Source: Methylobacterium sp. PvR107 (lineage in GTDB: Bacteria; Pseudomonadota; Alphaproteobacteria; Rhizobiales; Beijerinckiaceae). Taken from it: a stretch of DNA of 64,000 bases. Positions 35,919 through 44,682 of this stretch are shown here, one piece after another. Within the stretch, counting starts at the first letter, position 1. The number at the start of each line of letters is the position of its first letter. Under the pieces are notes generated by a model. That model searched no databases, was not told the DNA's origin, and worked only from the letters and a program-made list of their open reading frames with translations. Location: assembly GCF_017833295.1 (NCBI RefSeq), contig NZ_JAFIBW010000001.1, positions 3,238,001 through 3,302,000 on the forward strand, read 5' to 3'. The translations under genes were made by a program, and so were the position numbers.

Positions 35919-37481
35919 ATGTCCAAGGCCAACACCCCCAAGCCCGACACACCCAAGGCCGAGAAGGCCGAGACCCTGAAGCCCCGCCTGCCGCGCGGCT
36001 TCGTCGACCGGCGCGCCGGCGAGATCGCCGCGCAGGGGCGGATGCTGGAGACGATCCGCAGGAGCTTCGAGCTCTACGGCTTCGAGGCCCTGGAAACGCC
36101 TTTCGTCGAGTACACCGAGGCCCTGGGCAAGTTCCTGCCCGACCTCGACCGTCCGAACGCCGGCGTGTTCTCGTTCCAGGACGACGACGAGGCGTGGCTG
36201 TCGCTCCGCTACGACCTGACGGCGCCGCTCGCCCGGTTCGTGGCCGAGAACTACGATGCGCTGCCCAAGCCCTATCGGAGCTACCGGGCCGGCTACGTCT
36301 TCCGCAACGAGAAGCCGGGGCCAGGCCGGTTCCGGCAGTTCATGCAGTTCGACGCTGACATCGTCGGCGCCGGCAGCGTCGCGGCCGATGCCGAGACCTG
36401 CATGCTGATGGCCGACACGCTGAACCGGCTCGGGCTCGGCGGCCAGTACGTGGTCAAGGTCAACAACCGCAAGGTGCTCGACGGCGTCATGGAGGCGATC
36501 GGGCTCGCCGGTCCCGACAAGGCCGGGCAGCGCCTCACCGTGCTGCGGGCGATCGACAAGCTCGACCGGCTCGGCGTCGACGGGGTGCGCGACCTCCTGG
36601 GCGCCGGCCGCAAGGACGAGAGCGGCGACTTCACCAGGGGCGCGGGCCTCGACGCGACCGCGATCGGCCGGATCCTCGCCTACGTGTCGTTCCAGGCGGA
36701 CGCCGCGAACGGCGCCGACAAGATGGCGTTCTGGGAAAAATTCTTCGCCGGCTGGCACGACGCGGTCGGCGATTCGGAGACCGGCCGGGAGGGCATCGCC
36801 GAGCTGCACGCGATCATGCGCCTCTGCGCCGCCGCCGGCTACGGCCACGACGTGATCCGGGCCGATCCGAGCGTGGTGCGCGGCCTCGAGTACTATACCG
36901 GCCCGGTCTACGAGGCCGAGCTGACGTTCCCGGTCACCAACGAGGACGGCCAGACCGTGCGCTTCGGCTCGGTGGCGGGCGGCGGGCGCTACGACGGACT
37001 CGTCGGGCGGTTCCGGGCCGAGCCGGTGCCGGCCACCGGCTTCTCGATCGGCGTCTCGCGGCTGTTCTCGGCGCTCCAGCTCGTGAACAGCCCGCTGCTC
37101 GCCGGCGCCGAGGCGCCCGGGCCGGTGGTGGTGCTGGTCCTCGACCGGGAGAACATGGCCGATTACCAGCGCCTCGTCGCGCTCCTGCGCGCCGACGGCG
37201 TCCGGGCCGAGCTCTATCTCGGCGCCGCCGGCATGAAGGCGCAGATGAAATACGCCGACCGCCGCCGCGCCCCGGTGGCCATCATCCAGGGCTCGAACGA
37301 GCGGCTGGCCGGCGAGGTCCAGATCAAGGACCTGATCGCGGGCGCCCAGGCGGCCGAGTCCATCGCCAGCAACGCCGAGTGGAAGGCGGCACGGCCCGCG
37401 CAGGTCTCGTGTCCCGAGGCCGACATGGTGGCGCAGGTCCGCGCCGTGCTGAGCCGGCATTTCCCGGCCGCCGCGCAGTAA
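35919..37481 (+). CDS. hisS: Histidyl-tRNA synthetase
   Basis: 520 aa. Class II motifs: motif 1 around [21 protein letters not shown], motif 2 [20 protein letters not shown], the His-A motif [15 protein letters not shown], and motif 3 FSIGVSRL. The C-terminal anticodon-binding domain follows. The ATG at 35919 with GGGAAGCGAA upstream gives a Lys/Pro-rich tail before the catalytic core; an ATG at 35874 is less likely. The gene is grouped with hisZ and hisG, an arrangement common in alphaproteobacteria. Confidence 0.96.
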   Translation: MSKANTPKPDTPKAEKAETLKPRLPRGFVDRRAGEIAAQGRMLETIRRSFELYGFEALETPFVEYTEALGKFLPDLDRPNAGVFSFQDDDEAWLSLRYDLTAPLARFVAENYDALPKPYRSYRAGYVFRNEKPGPGRFRQFMQFDADIVGAGSVAADAETCMLMADTLNRLGLGGQYVVKVNNRKVLDGVMEAIGLAGPDKAGQRLTVLRAIDKLDRLGVDGVRDLLGAGRKDESGDFTRGAGLDATAIGRILAYVSFQADAANGADKMAFWEKFFAGWHDAVGDSETGREGIAELHAIMRLCAAAGYGHDVIRADPSVVRGLEYYTGPVYEAELTFPVTNEDGQTVRFGSVAGGGRYDGLVGRFRAEPVPATGFSIGVSRLFSALQLVNSPLLAGAEAPGPVVVLVLDRENMADYQRLVALLRADGVRAELYLGAAGMKAQMKYADRRRAPVAIIQGSNERLAGEVQIKDLIAGAQAAESIASNAEWKAARPAQVSCPEADMVAQVRAVLSRHFPAAAQ

Positions 37482-37548
37482 GGCCCTCCGCATCGAACGC
37501 GGCGGCTCCGGCGGCGTTGTCGTCGATCGGTGCCGTGGAGATGGCGGG

Positions 37549-37791
37549 ATGTGCGCGAAGATCCTCATCCTGTCGGCCGGGCTGATCTGCGCCGGCGCGG
37601 GACCCGTCTGGGCCGCCCGTCCGGTTCCCGACCGGCTGCCCAGCGCCGTCGCGCAGGCCACCCCCGGGACCGGGAGCGCGCCGATCCTCAGCGCCGGGAT
37701 CGCGGGGGCGCCCGCCGTGACCGTGCTCGCCCGCCGCAAGCCGGTCCGGCGCCCGCGCGGGGCGCGCCTCGGCAGCCTCCGGCCGCTCTGA
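37549..37791 (+). CDS. Small secreted basic protein of unknown function
   Basis: 80 aa. Signal peptide (ILILSAGLICAGAGPVWA) and a short mature part ending in a strongly basic tail (ARRKPVRRPRGARLGSL). It is inserted between hisS and hisZ, same strand. It has no recognised domain, and its coding status rests on the leader and frame. Confidence 0.55.
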   Translation: MCAKILILSAGLICAGAGPVWAARPVPDRLPSAVAQATPGTGSAPILSAGIAGAPAVTVLARRKPVRRPRGARLGSLRPL

Positions 37792-37948
37792 GCCGGTCAC
37801 GTCCTTGATTCCGTAGCGGATATTGGGTCCCGGTGCAGAACCGCCCGGGACTGCGCAGTTCTGCGCGGCGCGCCGGCCCGACGCCGCCGCGCTGCGTGTC
37901 GCCAAGTCCGGTCGCGGTTGCTACAGAGCGCCCGCGAGGTGGATTGCG

Positions 37949-39091
37949 ATGACACGACCGGAGGCAGGCGAGACGGGGGCGGGGGACGCGGCGCGCACGC
38001 GGCTGTCCGCGCATCTGGCGGCGGCGGGCTACCGGCCGGTGACGCCGCCGGTGCTGCAGCCCCTCGAGCCGTTCCTGGAACTGTCGGGCGAGGATATCCG
38101 CCGGCGGATCTTCGTCACGCAGGATGCGGGCGGTGCCGAGCTGTGCCTGCGGCCCGAATTCACCATTCCGGTCTGCCGCCTGCACCGGGCCGAGGCCGAC
38201 GGCCGGGCGGCCGATTACAGCTATTGTGGCCCGGTCTTCCGGCTCGCCGCCGACGAGCCCGACGAGTTCTTCCAGGCCGGCATCGAGTCGATCGGGCGAA
38301 CCGACACGCCGGCGGCCGATGCCGAGGTGCTGGGCCTCGCCCTGGAGGGCCTCGCGCTGTTCGGCCGGACCGATCCGGCGGTGCGGCTCGGCGATATGGG
38401 CCTGACCGTGGCGCTCCTCGACGGCCTCGCGGTCCCGCCCGCCGCCAAGCGCCGGACGCTCCGGGCGCTGGCGGCCGGACGCTCGCTGGACGCCGTCACC
38501 AACGGCGCCGAGGGGACCCGCCCCGAGGATCCCCATGCCGGCCTGCTGGCGGCGATCCAGGGCCAGGACCCGCAGGGCGTGCGCGCCTTCGTGGAGGACG
38601 TGCTGGCGATCGCCGGGATCTCGGCGGTGGGCGGGCGCAGCGCCGGCGAGATCGCCGAGCGCTTCCTCGCCAAGGCCTCCGCGCAGGCCCATGGCGGGGC
38701 CGGGCTCAACGCCGAGAACCGCGCGATCCTCGACCGCTACCGGGCGATCGCCGGCCATCCGGACGCGGCCGCCCGCGACCTGCGGGCGCTGGTGGCCGAC
38801 GCCGGCATCCGGCACGACGCCCTCGCGGCCGCCCTCGACCTGTTCGAGGAGCGCACCGGCTTCATCGCGGCCCGCGGCCTGCCGATCGAGCGCGTCCGCT
38901 TCCAGGGCGACTTCGCCCGCAACCTCGACTACTACACCGGCTTCATCTTCGAGGTGACCGAAGGAGACGGCCCGATCCTGGTCGGCGGCGGCCGCTACGA
39001 CGGCCTGCTCGGCCATCTCGGCAGCCCGGCGCCGCTGCCGGCGGTCGGCTGCACCTTCTGGATCGCGCGCGTGGCGGGAGCCGGCCGATGA
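37949..39091 (+). CDS. hisZ: ATP phosphoribosyltransferase regulatory subunit
   Basis: 380 aa. HisRS-like protein without synthetase activity that pairs with HisG to form the first enzyme of histidine synthesis. It shows truncated class II features: RPEFTIPVCRLH (motif 2 region), YCGPVFR, NLDYYTGFIFEV and [14 protein letters not shown]. The anticodon-binding domain is absent, as expected. The ATG overlaps nothing upstream; its stop overlaps the hisG start (ATGA). Confidence 0.95.
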   Translation: MTRPEAGETGAGDAARTRLSAHLAAAGYRPVTPPVLQPLEPFLELSGEDIRRRIFVTQDAGGAELCLRPEFTIPVCRLHRAEADGRAADYSYCGPVFRLAADEPDEFFQAGIESIGRTDTPAADAEVLGLALEGLALFGRTDPAVRLGDMGLTVALLDGLAVPPAAKRRTLRALAAGRSLDAVTNGAEGTRPEDPHAGLLAAIQGQDPQGVRAFVEDVLAIAGISAVGGRSAGEIAERFLAKASAQAHGGAGLNAENRAILDRYRAIAGHPDAAARDLRALVADAGIRHDALAAALDLFEERTGFIAARGLPIERVRFQGDFARNLDYYTGFIFEVTEGDGPILVGGGRYDGLLGHLGSPAPLPAVGCTFWIARVAGAGR

Positions 39092-40080
39092 GTGCCTCGG
39101 ACGCGACCGCCATGCCGCTGATCCTCGCCGTCCCGTCCAAGGGCCGCCTGCAGGAGAATGCCAGCGCGTTCTTCGGCCGGGCCGGGCTCAAGCTCGCACA
39201 AGGAGCCGGCGCCCGCGACTACCGGGGCAAGCTGCTCGGCGTCCCCGACGTCGAGGTGCGCTACCTCTCGGCCTCCGAGATCGCCGCGCAGCTCGCCTCG
39301 GGCGCCGCCCATCTCGGGGTGACCGGCGAGGACCTGATCCGCGAGACCCTGCCGGACGTGCGCGGCCAGGTCGAGCTGCTGACGCCGCTGGGCTTCGGCA
39401 ACGCCACCGTGGTGGTGGCCGTGCCCCAGGCCTGGATCGACGTGCGCGACATGTCCGATCTCGACGAGGTCGCGGCCGGGATGCGGACCCGCCACGGGCG
39501 GCGCCTGCGGGTCGCCACCAAGTACGTGAACCTGACCCGCCGGTTCTTCGCCGAGAAGGGCGTCGCCGATTACCGGATCGTCGAGAGCCTGGGCGCCACC
39601 GAGGGCGCGCCGGCCGCGGGCTCGGCCGAGATCGTGGTCGACATCACCACCACGGGGGCGACGCTCTCGGCCAATGCGCTGAAGGTGCTGGACGACGGCA
39701 TCATCCTGCGCTCGGAGGCCAACCTCGTCGCCTCGCTCAAGGCCCCCTGGGGCGAGGGCCAGCGGGCGGCACTCCGCACGGTGCTCGGCCGCATCGCCGC
39801 CGAGGAGCGCGCCCGGACCACCCGGGAGGTGCGCGCCGCCCTCCCGGAGAGCGGCACGATCGACCTCGCCACCCTGGCGGGCCTGCACGAGGCCGAGCTG
39901 CCCTACGGCGCGCCGCGCGGGCCGGACGGCGAGATCGTGCTGCGCTGCCCGGAGGCCGCGGTGTTCGACCTCGCGGGCGCCCTGGTCGAGGCCGGGGCCC
40001 GGGCCGTGACGGTGCGGCGCGTGGACTACGCCTTCGCGGCCGAGAACCCGCTGGCGGAGCGGCTTCTGGCGCGGTTGTGA
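39088..40080 (+). CDS. hisG: ATP phosphoribosyltransferase catalytic subunit
   Basis: 330 aa. It catalyses the first committed step of histidine synthesis. It has the PSKGRLQENA opening, GVTGEDLI, the RVATKYVNLTRRFF motif and the PRPP loop DITTTGATLSAN. After residue about 225 comes a further segment of roughly 100 residues (ending in VRRVDYAFAAENPLAERLL). HisZ-dependent HisG proteins are usually described as short forms without a regulatory domain, so this extension is notable. Coupled to hisZ by a 4-bp overlap. Confidence 0.94.
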   Translation: MSASDATAMPLILAVPSKGRLQENASAFFGRAGLKLAQGAGARDYRGKLLGVPDVEVRYLSASEIAAQLASGAAHLGVTGEDLIRETLPDVRGQVELLTPLGFGNATVVVAVPQAWIDVRDMSDLDEVAAGMRTRHGRRLRVATKYVNLTRRFFAEKGVADYRIVESLGATEGAPAAGSAEIVVDITTTGATLSANALKVLDDGIILRSEANLVASLKAPWGEGQRAALRTVLGRIAAEERARTTREVRAALPESGTIDLATLAGLHEAELPYGAPRGPDGEIVLRCPEAAVFDLAGALVEAGARAVTVRRVDYAFAAENPLAERLLARL

Positions 40081-40468
40081 CAGCCCGGTTCATCGGCGGA
40101 TGCGGGGCCGGAAAGCTGGAAGACCCACCAGCCGGGGCGTCGATCTCTCGTGCCGGCGGCACGGTGATATTCTGCCTGCCGCAGCACCGTCATCCTGGTG
40201 GATGGCGGGTGCGACCTGCGGGGTTCCGGCAGGCCCCGCCCCACGGCGTCAGGAGGCGTCGGCCTCCTTTCGCGTTTTCAGGGCCCTGGTCGAAGGATCG
40301 GATAGGGCTTTCACAGCTCTCGCCGGAGATCTCGTTCGCGCATCCTTCAGAACGCGACGCGGTAAAGCTCGTGCCCGTGTCGCACCTGGAATGATTCAGC
40401 ATTTCTGAGAATGGCTCGGCAACCATGGTCGCCAAGATTGTGTCGGTTGTACCGAAGTAAGACCTTCT
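40081..40468. other. Gap downstream of hisG
   Basis: 388 bp between the convergent hisG and DUF1311 genes. It contains the hisG terminator at 40251-40278. The rest is AT-richer than average and shows no gene with convincing codon use. Confidence 0.55.
40251..40278 (+). terminator. Rho-independent terminator of the hisZG transcript
   Basis: Stem AGGAGGC/GCCTCCT with a 4-nt loop (GTCG), then TTTCGCGTTTT. It is the best intrinsic terminator in the window. Confidence 0.78.
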
Positions 40469-40816
40469 CTACTGCGGCCCCTGCTTGGCAAATTCTGAAA
40501 GCACCCCGCGCAGCACCTTGAGCCGCGCGTCGTAGGCCGCGGTGAGGCAGGTCACGTCGGCGCCGCAGGTCCGGCGCTCCTGCAGCCACGCCTCCTGGTC
40601 GTCGCGCAGCTTGCCCTGTCCGCCCATCGGCAGCACGGCCTTCAGGATCTCGAACCGGGTCGCCATCTCGACGTCCCGGTCGTTGAGGGGCAGGTGCGCG
40701 CAGATGGCCTTCTCGTCGGGCGCTCCGGCCTTGTCGCAGGGAAAGCTCGCCGCGTAGGCCGAGGGACTGGACCCGAGGGGGGCGAGCAGCAGCAGGAGGA
40801 CGAGCGGTTTCGACAT
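40469..40816 (-). CDS. LprI/DUF1311-type periplasmic protein
   Basis: 115 aa. A signal peptide (VLLLLLAPLGSSPSAYA) is followed by a DUF1311 (LprI N-terminal) domain: SFPCDKAGAPDEKAICAH and QEAWLQERRTCGADVTCLTAAYDARL, with four Cys probably in disulfides. Some relatives inhibit host lysozyme; this cannot be claimed here. Confidence 0.82.
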   Translation of the reverse strand: MSKPLVLLLLLAPLGSSPSAYAASFPCDKAGAPDEKAICAHLPLNDRDVEMATRFEILKAVLPMGGQGKLRDDQEAWLQERRTCGADVTCLTAAYDARLKVLRGVLSEFAKQGPQ

Positions 40817-40898
40817 GGGCTCAGAACGAACCGGCCGGCGAAAGGCTCCCGCGCGGCGGCGGCGGCGGGAATCGGACCCGGATCACAGGATCCCGGGA

Positions 40899-41330
40899 TC
40901 AGAGGCCCGGCTTGACGATCGCCAGGATGACGATGCCGATCATCAGCAGCGTCGGCACCTCGTTGAGCACCCGGTAGAACCGGTGGCCGCGGGTGTTCCG
41001 GTCGGCGGCGAAATCCTTGACCATCCGGGCGAGCCAGCCGTGGATCCCTGACATCGCGAGCACCAGCACGAACTTCGCCTGCAGCCAGGGGCTCGCGTAG
41101 AAGCCGCTCATCCCGGCGAGGGCCAGCCCGAAGACCCAGGTGGCGATCAGCGCGGGGTTCATGATCGCCCTGAGCAGGCGGCGCTCCATCACCTTGAAGG
41201 TCGCCGATTGCGCCTCCGAGCCCGGCGGCAGGCTCGCGTGGTAGACGAACAGCCGCGGCAGGTAGAGCATCCCGGCCATCCAGGCGATCAGGCTGATGAC
41301 GTGGCCGGCCTTGATCCAGTCGTACAGCAC
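40899..41330 (-). CDS. hemJ: Protoporphyrinogen IX oxidase HemJ
   Basis: 143 aa from a GTG at 41330, giving the usual VLYDWIKAGHVISLIAWM N-terminus. Four membrane segments. The conserved His of KAGHVIS and the Lys of LQAKFVLVL are present, as is the LNEVPTLLMIGIV C-terminus. It is only 7 bp after the hemE stop, so the two form a haem-synthesis operon. Confidence 0.92.
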   Translation of the reverse strand: MLYDWIKAGHVISLIAWMAGMLYLPRLFVYHASLPPGSEAQSATFKVMERRLLRAIMNPALIATWVFGLALAGMSGFYASPWLQAKFVLVLAMSGIHGWLARMVKDFAADRNTRGHRFYRVLNEVPTLLMIGIVILAIVKPGL

Positions 41331-41337
41331 AGGCGGC

Positions 41338-42483
41338 TCAGCCCCGCAGCCGCGCGAGCATGCGCTCGACATGGGCCACCGGCGTCTGCGGCGTGATGCC
41401 GTGGCCGAGGTTGAAGATGTGCGGCAGGCCGTCGGTCGCCGCCAGCACCGCGTCCACCGCCGCGTCCAGGGGGGCGCCCCCTTCGATCAGCGTGTCCGGA
41501 TGCAGGTTGCCCTGCGTCACCATGGTGGCCGGCACCCGCGCCCGCAGGGCCCTCAGGTCCACGCCCCAATCGACCCCGACCGCGTCGGCGCCGGTTTCCG
41601 GCACCACCCGGGCATGGCCGTCGAGGCCCGAGCCGCGGGCGAACACGATGATCTTGGCCCCCGGCACTTTTTCGCGCACGCCCGCGATCATCCGGGCGAT
41701 CGGCCTCAGCGACCAGCGGGTGAGGGCATCCGCGGACGCATCCGGCAGGGCGCTCTCGGCGACGTCGCCAACGGGCTCGACCGTGCCGCCGGAAGCCGAA
41801 ACAGCACGCGGCAGGGTGCCGGCATGGGATTCGAAGATCTGCACCGCGTCGGCGCCGGCCTCGAGCTGGCGCACGAGGTAGTCGGTCTGCACGGTGACGA
41901 GGCGGTCGATCAGGGAATCGACCAGGGCGGTGTCGCCCTCGGCCAGCGCCCGCGCGGGGGCGAGGTCCGGGGTGCCGCGGCCGCCGATCATGTAGCTCGC
42001 CACCGTCCAGGGGGCGCCGCAGAAGCCGAGCAGCGTGGTCTCGTCCGGCAGTTCGGCGCGCAGTCGCGTCACCGTCTCGAAGACCGGCGCGAGATGGGTC
42101 ATCACCGCCGGGTCGCCGGCCTCGCGCAGCTGCGCGAACGCCTCGCGGCCGTCGAGCGGGTCGAGGCGCGGGCCCTCGCCCTCGACGAAGCGCACGTCCT
42201 GGCCGAGCGCATGCGGGACGACGAGGATGTCGGAGAACAGGATCGCCGCGTCGAAGCCGAAGCGGCGGATCGGCTGGAGCGTCACCTCGACGGCGAAGTC
42301 CGGGCTGTAGCAGAGGTCGAGGAACGAGCCGGCTTCCGCCCGGGTCGCCCGGTATTCCGGCAGGTAGCGGCCGGCCTGGCGCATCATCCAGGCGGGCGGC
42401 GGTCCGATCGCTTCGCCCTCGAGGACGCGCAGCACCTTCCGCTCGGACGTCTTCCGCCCGGACCCGCGCTCCGTCCCCGTCAT
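41338..42483 (-). CDS. hemE: Uroporphyrinogen decarboxylase
   Basis: 381 aa from the ATG at 42483 (an ATG at 42495 is also possible; longer extension would run into the origin region). It makes coproporphyrinogen III. The [16 protein letters not shown] motif with the substrate-binding Arg, [20 protein letters not shown] and the closing [11 protein letters not shown] are all present. In many alphaproteobacteria hemE marks one side of the replication origin. Confidence 0.97.
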   Translation of the reverse strand: MTGTERGSGRKTSERKVLRVLEGEAIGPPPAWMMRQAGRYLPEYRATRAEAGSFLDLCYSPDFAVEVTLQPIRRFGFDAAILFSDILVVPHALGQDVRFVEGEGPRLDPLDGREAFAQLREAGDPAVMTHLAPVFETVTRLRAELPDETTLLGFCGAPWTVASYMIGGRGTPDLAPARALAEGDTALVDSLIDRLVTVQTDYLVRQLEAGADAVQIFESHAGTLPRAVSASGGTVEPVGDVAESALPDASADALTRWSLRPIARMIAGVREKVPGAKIIVFARGSGLDGHARVVPETGADAVGVDWGVDLRALRARVPATMVTQGNLHPDTLIEGGAPLDAAVDAVLAATDGLPHIFNLGHGITPQTPVAHVERMLARLRG

Positions 42484-42958
42484 GGTCGTTCCCATCCCGT
42501 CTCCGTCATCCCGCATGCCCGTCGGCGCGCGTCCTGTCGAGTCGCGGCGCGCCGATCCCCACACAGGCCCCTTCGAAAAGAAAAGAGAGATTCTAGGACT
42601 CTGTTTTTTCTATTGGGGGGCCGAATCGCGGGGGCACAAAAGCGTCCACAGGCGGTCCCCGACGCCGCGCCGTTAACGAGGCTTTAAAGGATTCGCTCCA
42701 TCTTGCGAGAACCGGATGGTCCGACAGCACCTTGGCAACGCCGAGTCGTGTACGGGCCCCGGTTGCGTCCCGGATTCTCCCAGAGGCCCGGATTCCGCGC
42801 GTCCCGCCCGCCTGCCTGTGAACGGCGGAGTCGATAGCGCGCGAGAGAATCGGCCTGGACCGGCCCGGTCGGGCATCCTATCCACATTCATCGACTCCCC
42901 TGGCGGCCGGCGGTGGATAACGTTGGTGCCGCGCCAGTCGACCGCAGAGGCGATCGGA
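42484..42958. other. oriC: Candidate chromosomal replication origin (oriC)
   Basis: 475-bp gap between divergent hemE and the PPSR gene, the same gene pair that borders Caulobacter oriC. It holds an AT-rich tract (42571-42616), DnaA-box-like sites CTATCCACA (42878-42886) and its reverse form GGTGGATAA (42912-42920), a weak box at 42642-42650, and one full CtrA-type site (42673-42687). It also holds eleven GANTC sites beginning at 42539, 42589, 42597, 42623, 42690, 42743, 42773, 42791, 42828, 42847 and 42893. Seen: all motifs. Inferred: origin function. dnaA itself is not in this window. Confidence 0.7.
42673..42687. promoter_or_regulatory. CtrA-type binding site TTAA-N7-TTAA
   Basis: Exact match TTAA-CGAGGCT-TTAA, 3 bp before a GANTC site (42690). 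It may repress initiation, regulate hemE or PPSR, or both. Confidence 0.65.
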
Positions 42959-43789
42959 ATGGGCCGCAGCTACTTCCACCTCCACCTCGTCTCCGATTCC
43001 ACCGGCGAGACGCTGATCAATGTCGGGCGCGCCGCGGCCGCGCAGTACGAGGGCGTGTCGGCGATCGAGCACGTGTACCCGCTGGTCCGCTCGGCCGCGC
43101 AGCTCGACCGGGTGATCTCGGAGATCCGGGCGGCGCCGGGCCTCGTCCTCTACACCCTGGTCGGCGGCGACCTCGGCGAGCGGCTGGAGGACGTCGCCCG
43201 CGAGACCGGCTCGCCCTGCCTGTCGGTGCTGCGGCCGGTCCATGACCTGCTGCGCGCCTATCTGGGCGCCGAGACCACGGCGCGGCCCGGCGCCCAGCAC
43301 ATGCTGAACGCCGAGTATTTCAAGCGCATCGACGCGATGAACTTCACGCTGGCCCACGACGACGGCAACCTGCCGGACGATCTGGAGGAGGCCGACGTGA
43401 TCCTGCTCGGCGTCAGCCGGACCTCGAAGACGCCGACCTCGATCTACCTCGCCAATCGCGGCCTCAAGACCACGAACCTGCCGCTGGTGCCGGGCATGCC
43501 GCTGCCGCCGGCGATCGAGCGCGCCCGGAAACCCCTCGTCGTCGGCCTGTTCGCCTCGCCGGAGCGGATCGTGCAGATCCGCCAGAACCGGCTGTCCAGC
43601 CTCAACGCCGACGAATCCTCCCTCTACGTCGACCGCTCGGCGGTGGCGGACGAGATCACGATGTCGCGCCGCCTGTTCGTCAAGAACCGCTGGCCGACGA
43701 TCGACGTGACCCGCCGCTCGATCGAGGAGACCGCGGCGGCGATCGTCGACCTCCACCGCGACCACCGGCTGAAGTTCATCGCCGATTGA
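42959..43789 (+). CDS. Pyruvate,phosphate dikinase/PEP synthase regulatory protein (PPSR/PDRP)
   Basis: 276 aa. Bifunctional ADP-dependent kinase and phosphorylase that switches PEP synthase or PPDK off and on. The family signature is [14 protein letters not shown] at the N-terminus and the P-loop-like [15 protein letters not shown] near residue 155. Starts further upstream (to 42716) would read through the origin motifs, so the ATG at 42959 (MGRSYFHLH) is chosen. In Caulobacter the ortholog is the first gene beside the origin. A role in PEP supply for the serine cycle is an inference. Confidence 0.93.
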   Translation: MGRSYFHLHLVSDSTGETLINVGRAAAAQYEGVSAIEHVYPLVRSAAQLDRVISEIRAAPGLVLYTLVGGDLGERLEDVARETGSPCLSVLRPVHDLLRAYLGAETTARPGAQHMLNAEYFKRIDAMNFTLAHDDGNLPDDLEEADVILLGVSRTSKTPTSIYLANRGLKTTNLPLVPGMPLPPAIERARKPLVVGLFASPERIVQIRQNRLSSLNADESSLYVDRSAVADEITMSRRLFVKNRWPTIDVTRRSIEETAAAIVDLHRDHRLKFIAD

Positions 43790-43794
43790 GTCCC

Positions 43795-43903
43795 GGGTTC
43801 CCAAAGGGCTCGGCCCCCTGGCGGAGGCCAGGGGCGGCGCCCCTGGGTCTATGCAGGGTTCCACCCTGCACCCGCGAAAGGTCTCGACCTTTCGAAACCG
43901 GGA
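43795..43903 (-). repeat. Mosaic multi-hairpin repeat, copy 2
   Basis: Inverted relative to copy 1 at 26987-27110. Read on the minus strand: GGTTTCGAAAGGTC...GACCTTTCGCGGGTGCAGGG...CCCTGCA, then a CCAGGGGC/GCCCCTGG stem, then CCCTTTGGG. It lies between the ends of PPSR and crcB. Confidence 0.85.
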
Positions 43904-43907
43904 CGTC

Positions 43908-44297
43908 TCAGCTGCCGCTCAGGACCGCCCGCACCAGGGCGAGGCCCGCCACCAGGCCCACGAGGCCGGCGGCGACCGAGGCCACGACGTAGAGGGCGGC
44001 CATGCCCGTCTCACCCCGCTCGTACAGGCTGATCGCGTCGAGCGAGAAGGTCGAGAAGGTGGTGAAGCCGCCCAAGATTCCGGTGGTCAGGAACAGCCGC
44101 GTCGGGTGGCCGGCCGCGCCCCGCAGGGCAAAACCCTCGGCGAGCACGCCCATCAGGAACGAGCCCAAAACGTTGATGATCAGCGTGGCCAGGGGAAAGC
44201 CGAGGCCCGGCAGCAGCCGCGCCACCGCGACGTTGACCCCGTGGCGGGCCCCGCCGCCGAGCCCGGCCCCGAGGATGACGATGAGGGTGTTGATCAT
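43908..44297 (-). CDS. crcB: Fluoride channel CrcB (Fluc)
   Basis: 129 aa, four membrane segments; a dimeric fluoride exporter. GAGLGGGARHGVN, the LIINVLGSFLMGV segment with the conserved Asn, and TTGILGGFTTFSTFSLDAI (the Phe-box and Na+-site region) are present. A fluoride riboswitch precedes it. Confidence 0.96.
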   Translation of the reverse strand: MINTLIVILGAGLGGGARHGVNVAVARLLPGLGFPLATLIINVLGSFLMGVLAEGFALRGAAGHPTRLFLTTGILGGFTTFSTFSLDAISLYERGETGMAALYVVASVAAGLVGLVAGLALVRAVLSGS

Positions 44298-44384
44298 GTC
44301 TGCCCTTCCTGTTCGGTCGGGCGGCCGCGTCGTGTCGCGGCTTCGGCGCATGGCCCCACCGCGGACGGCGGAGGGCACGCCCGT

Positions 44385-44470
44385 TCGGTAGGAGCCATCA
44401 GCCCGGCAGGGCGGCCAGGAGTGGCGACCGCCAGGCGGTTGTCGGGGAGCTCCATCCCCATCGCCGACAG
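44385..44470 (-). ncRNA. Fluoride riboswitch (crcB motif)
   Basis: On the minus strand the leader reads GGCGATGGGG, then a short hairpin (GGAGCTCC), ACAACCGCC, and about 30 nt later GGGCTGATGGCTCCTACCG. These are the conserved 5' GGCGATGG block, the central AACCGCC pseudoknot strand and the 3' CTGATGGCTCCTAC block of the fluoride-sensing class. It ends about 88 nt before the crcB ATG at 44297, as expected for a cis regulator. Confidence 0.92.
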
Positions 44471-44550
44471 GCTTAGCGCAGGATGCGCGGCAGGGAAATC
44501 GGGTTTTCCGAACGCCCGCGCGCCGCGAGACGATGTTCACCGAGCGCCTG

Positions 44551-44660
44551 TCCCTCCCCCTTGTGGGGAGGGATGGGGGTGGTTCGGGATCGCGCGTTCC
44601 GGTGCCGCTTGCGCCACCCCCGCCTCCAACGCCTCCCCACAAGGGGGCGGGGAGCGGGGT
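44551..44660. repeat. Composite CCCTCCCC palindrome
   Basis: CCCCCTTGTGGGGAGG (44556-44571) and its exact complement CCTCCCCACAAGGGGG (44632-44647) form a 16-bp perfect outer stem. It lies upstream of the riboswitch, just after the end of the 169-aa gene. Confidence 0.8.
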
Positions 44661-44682
44661 CCGGAGGGAGGCCCGCGCCGGC

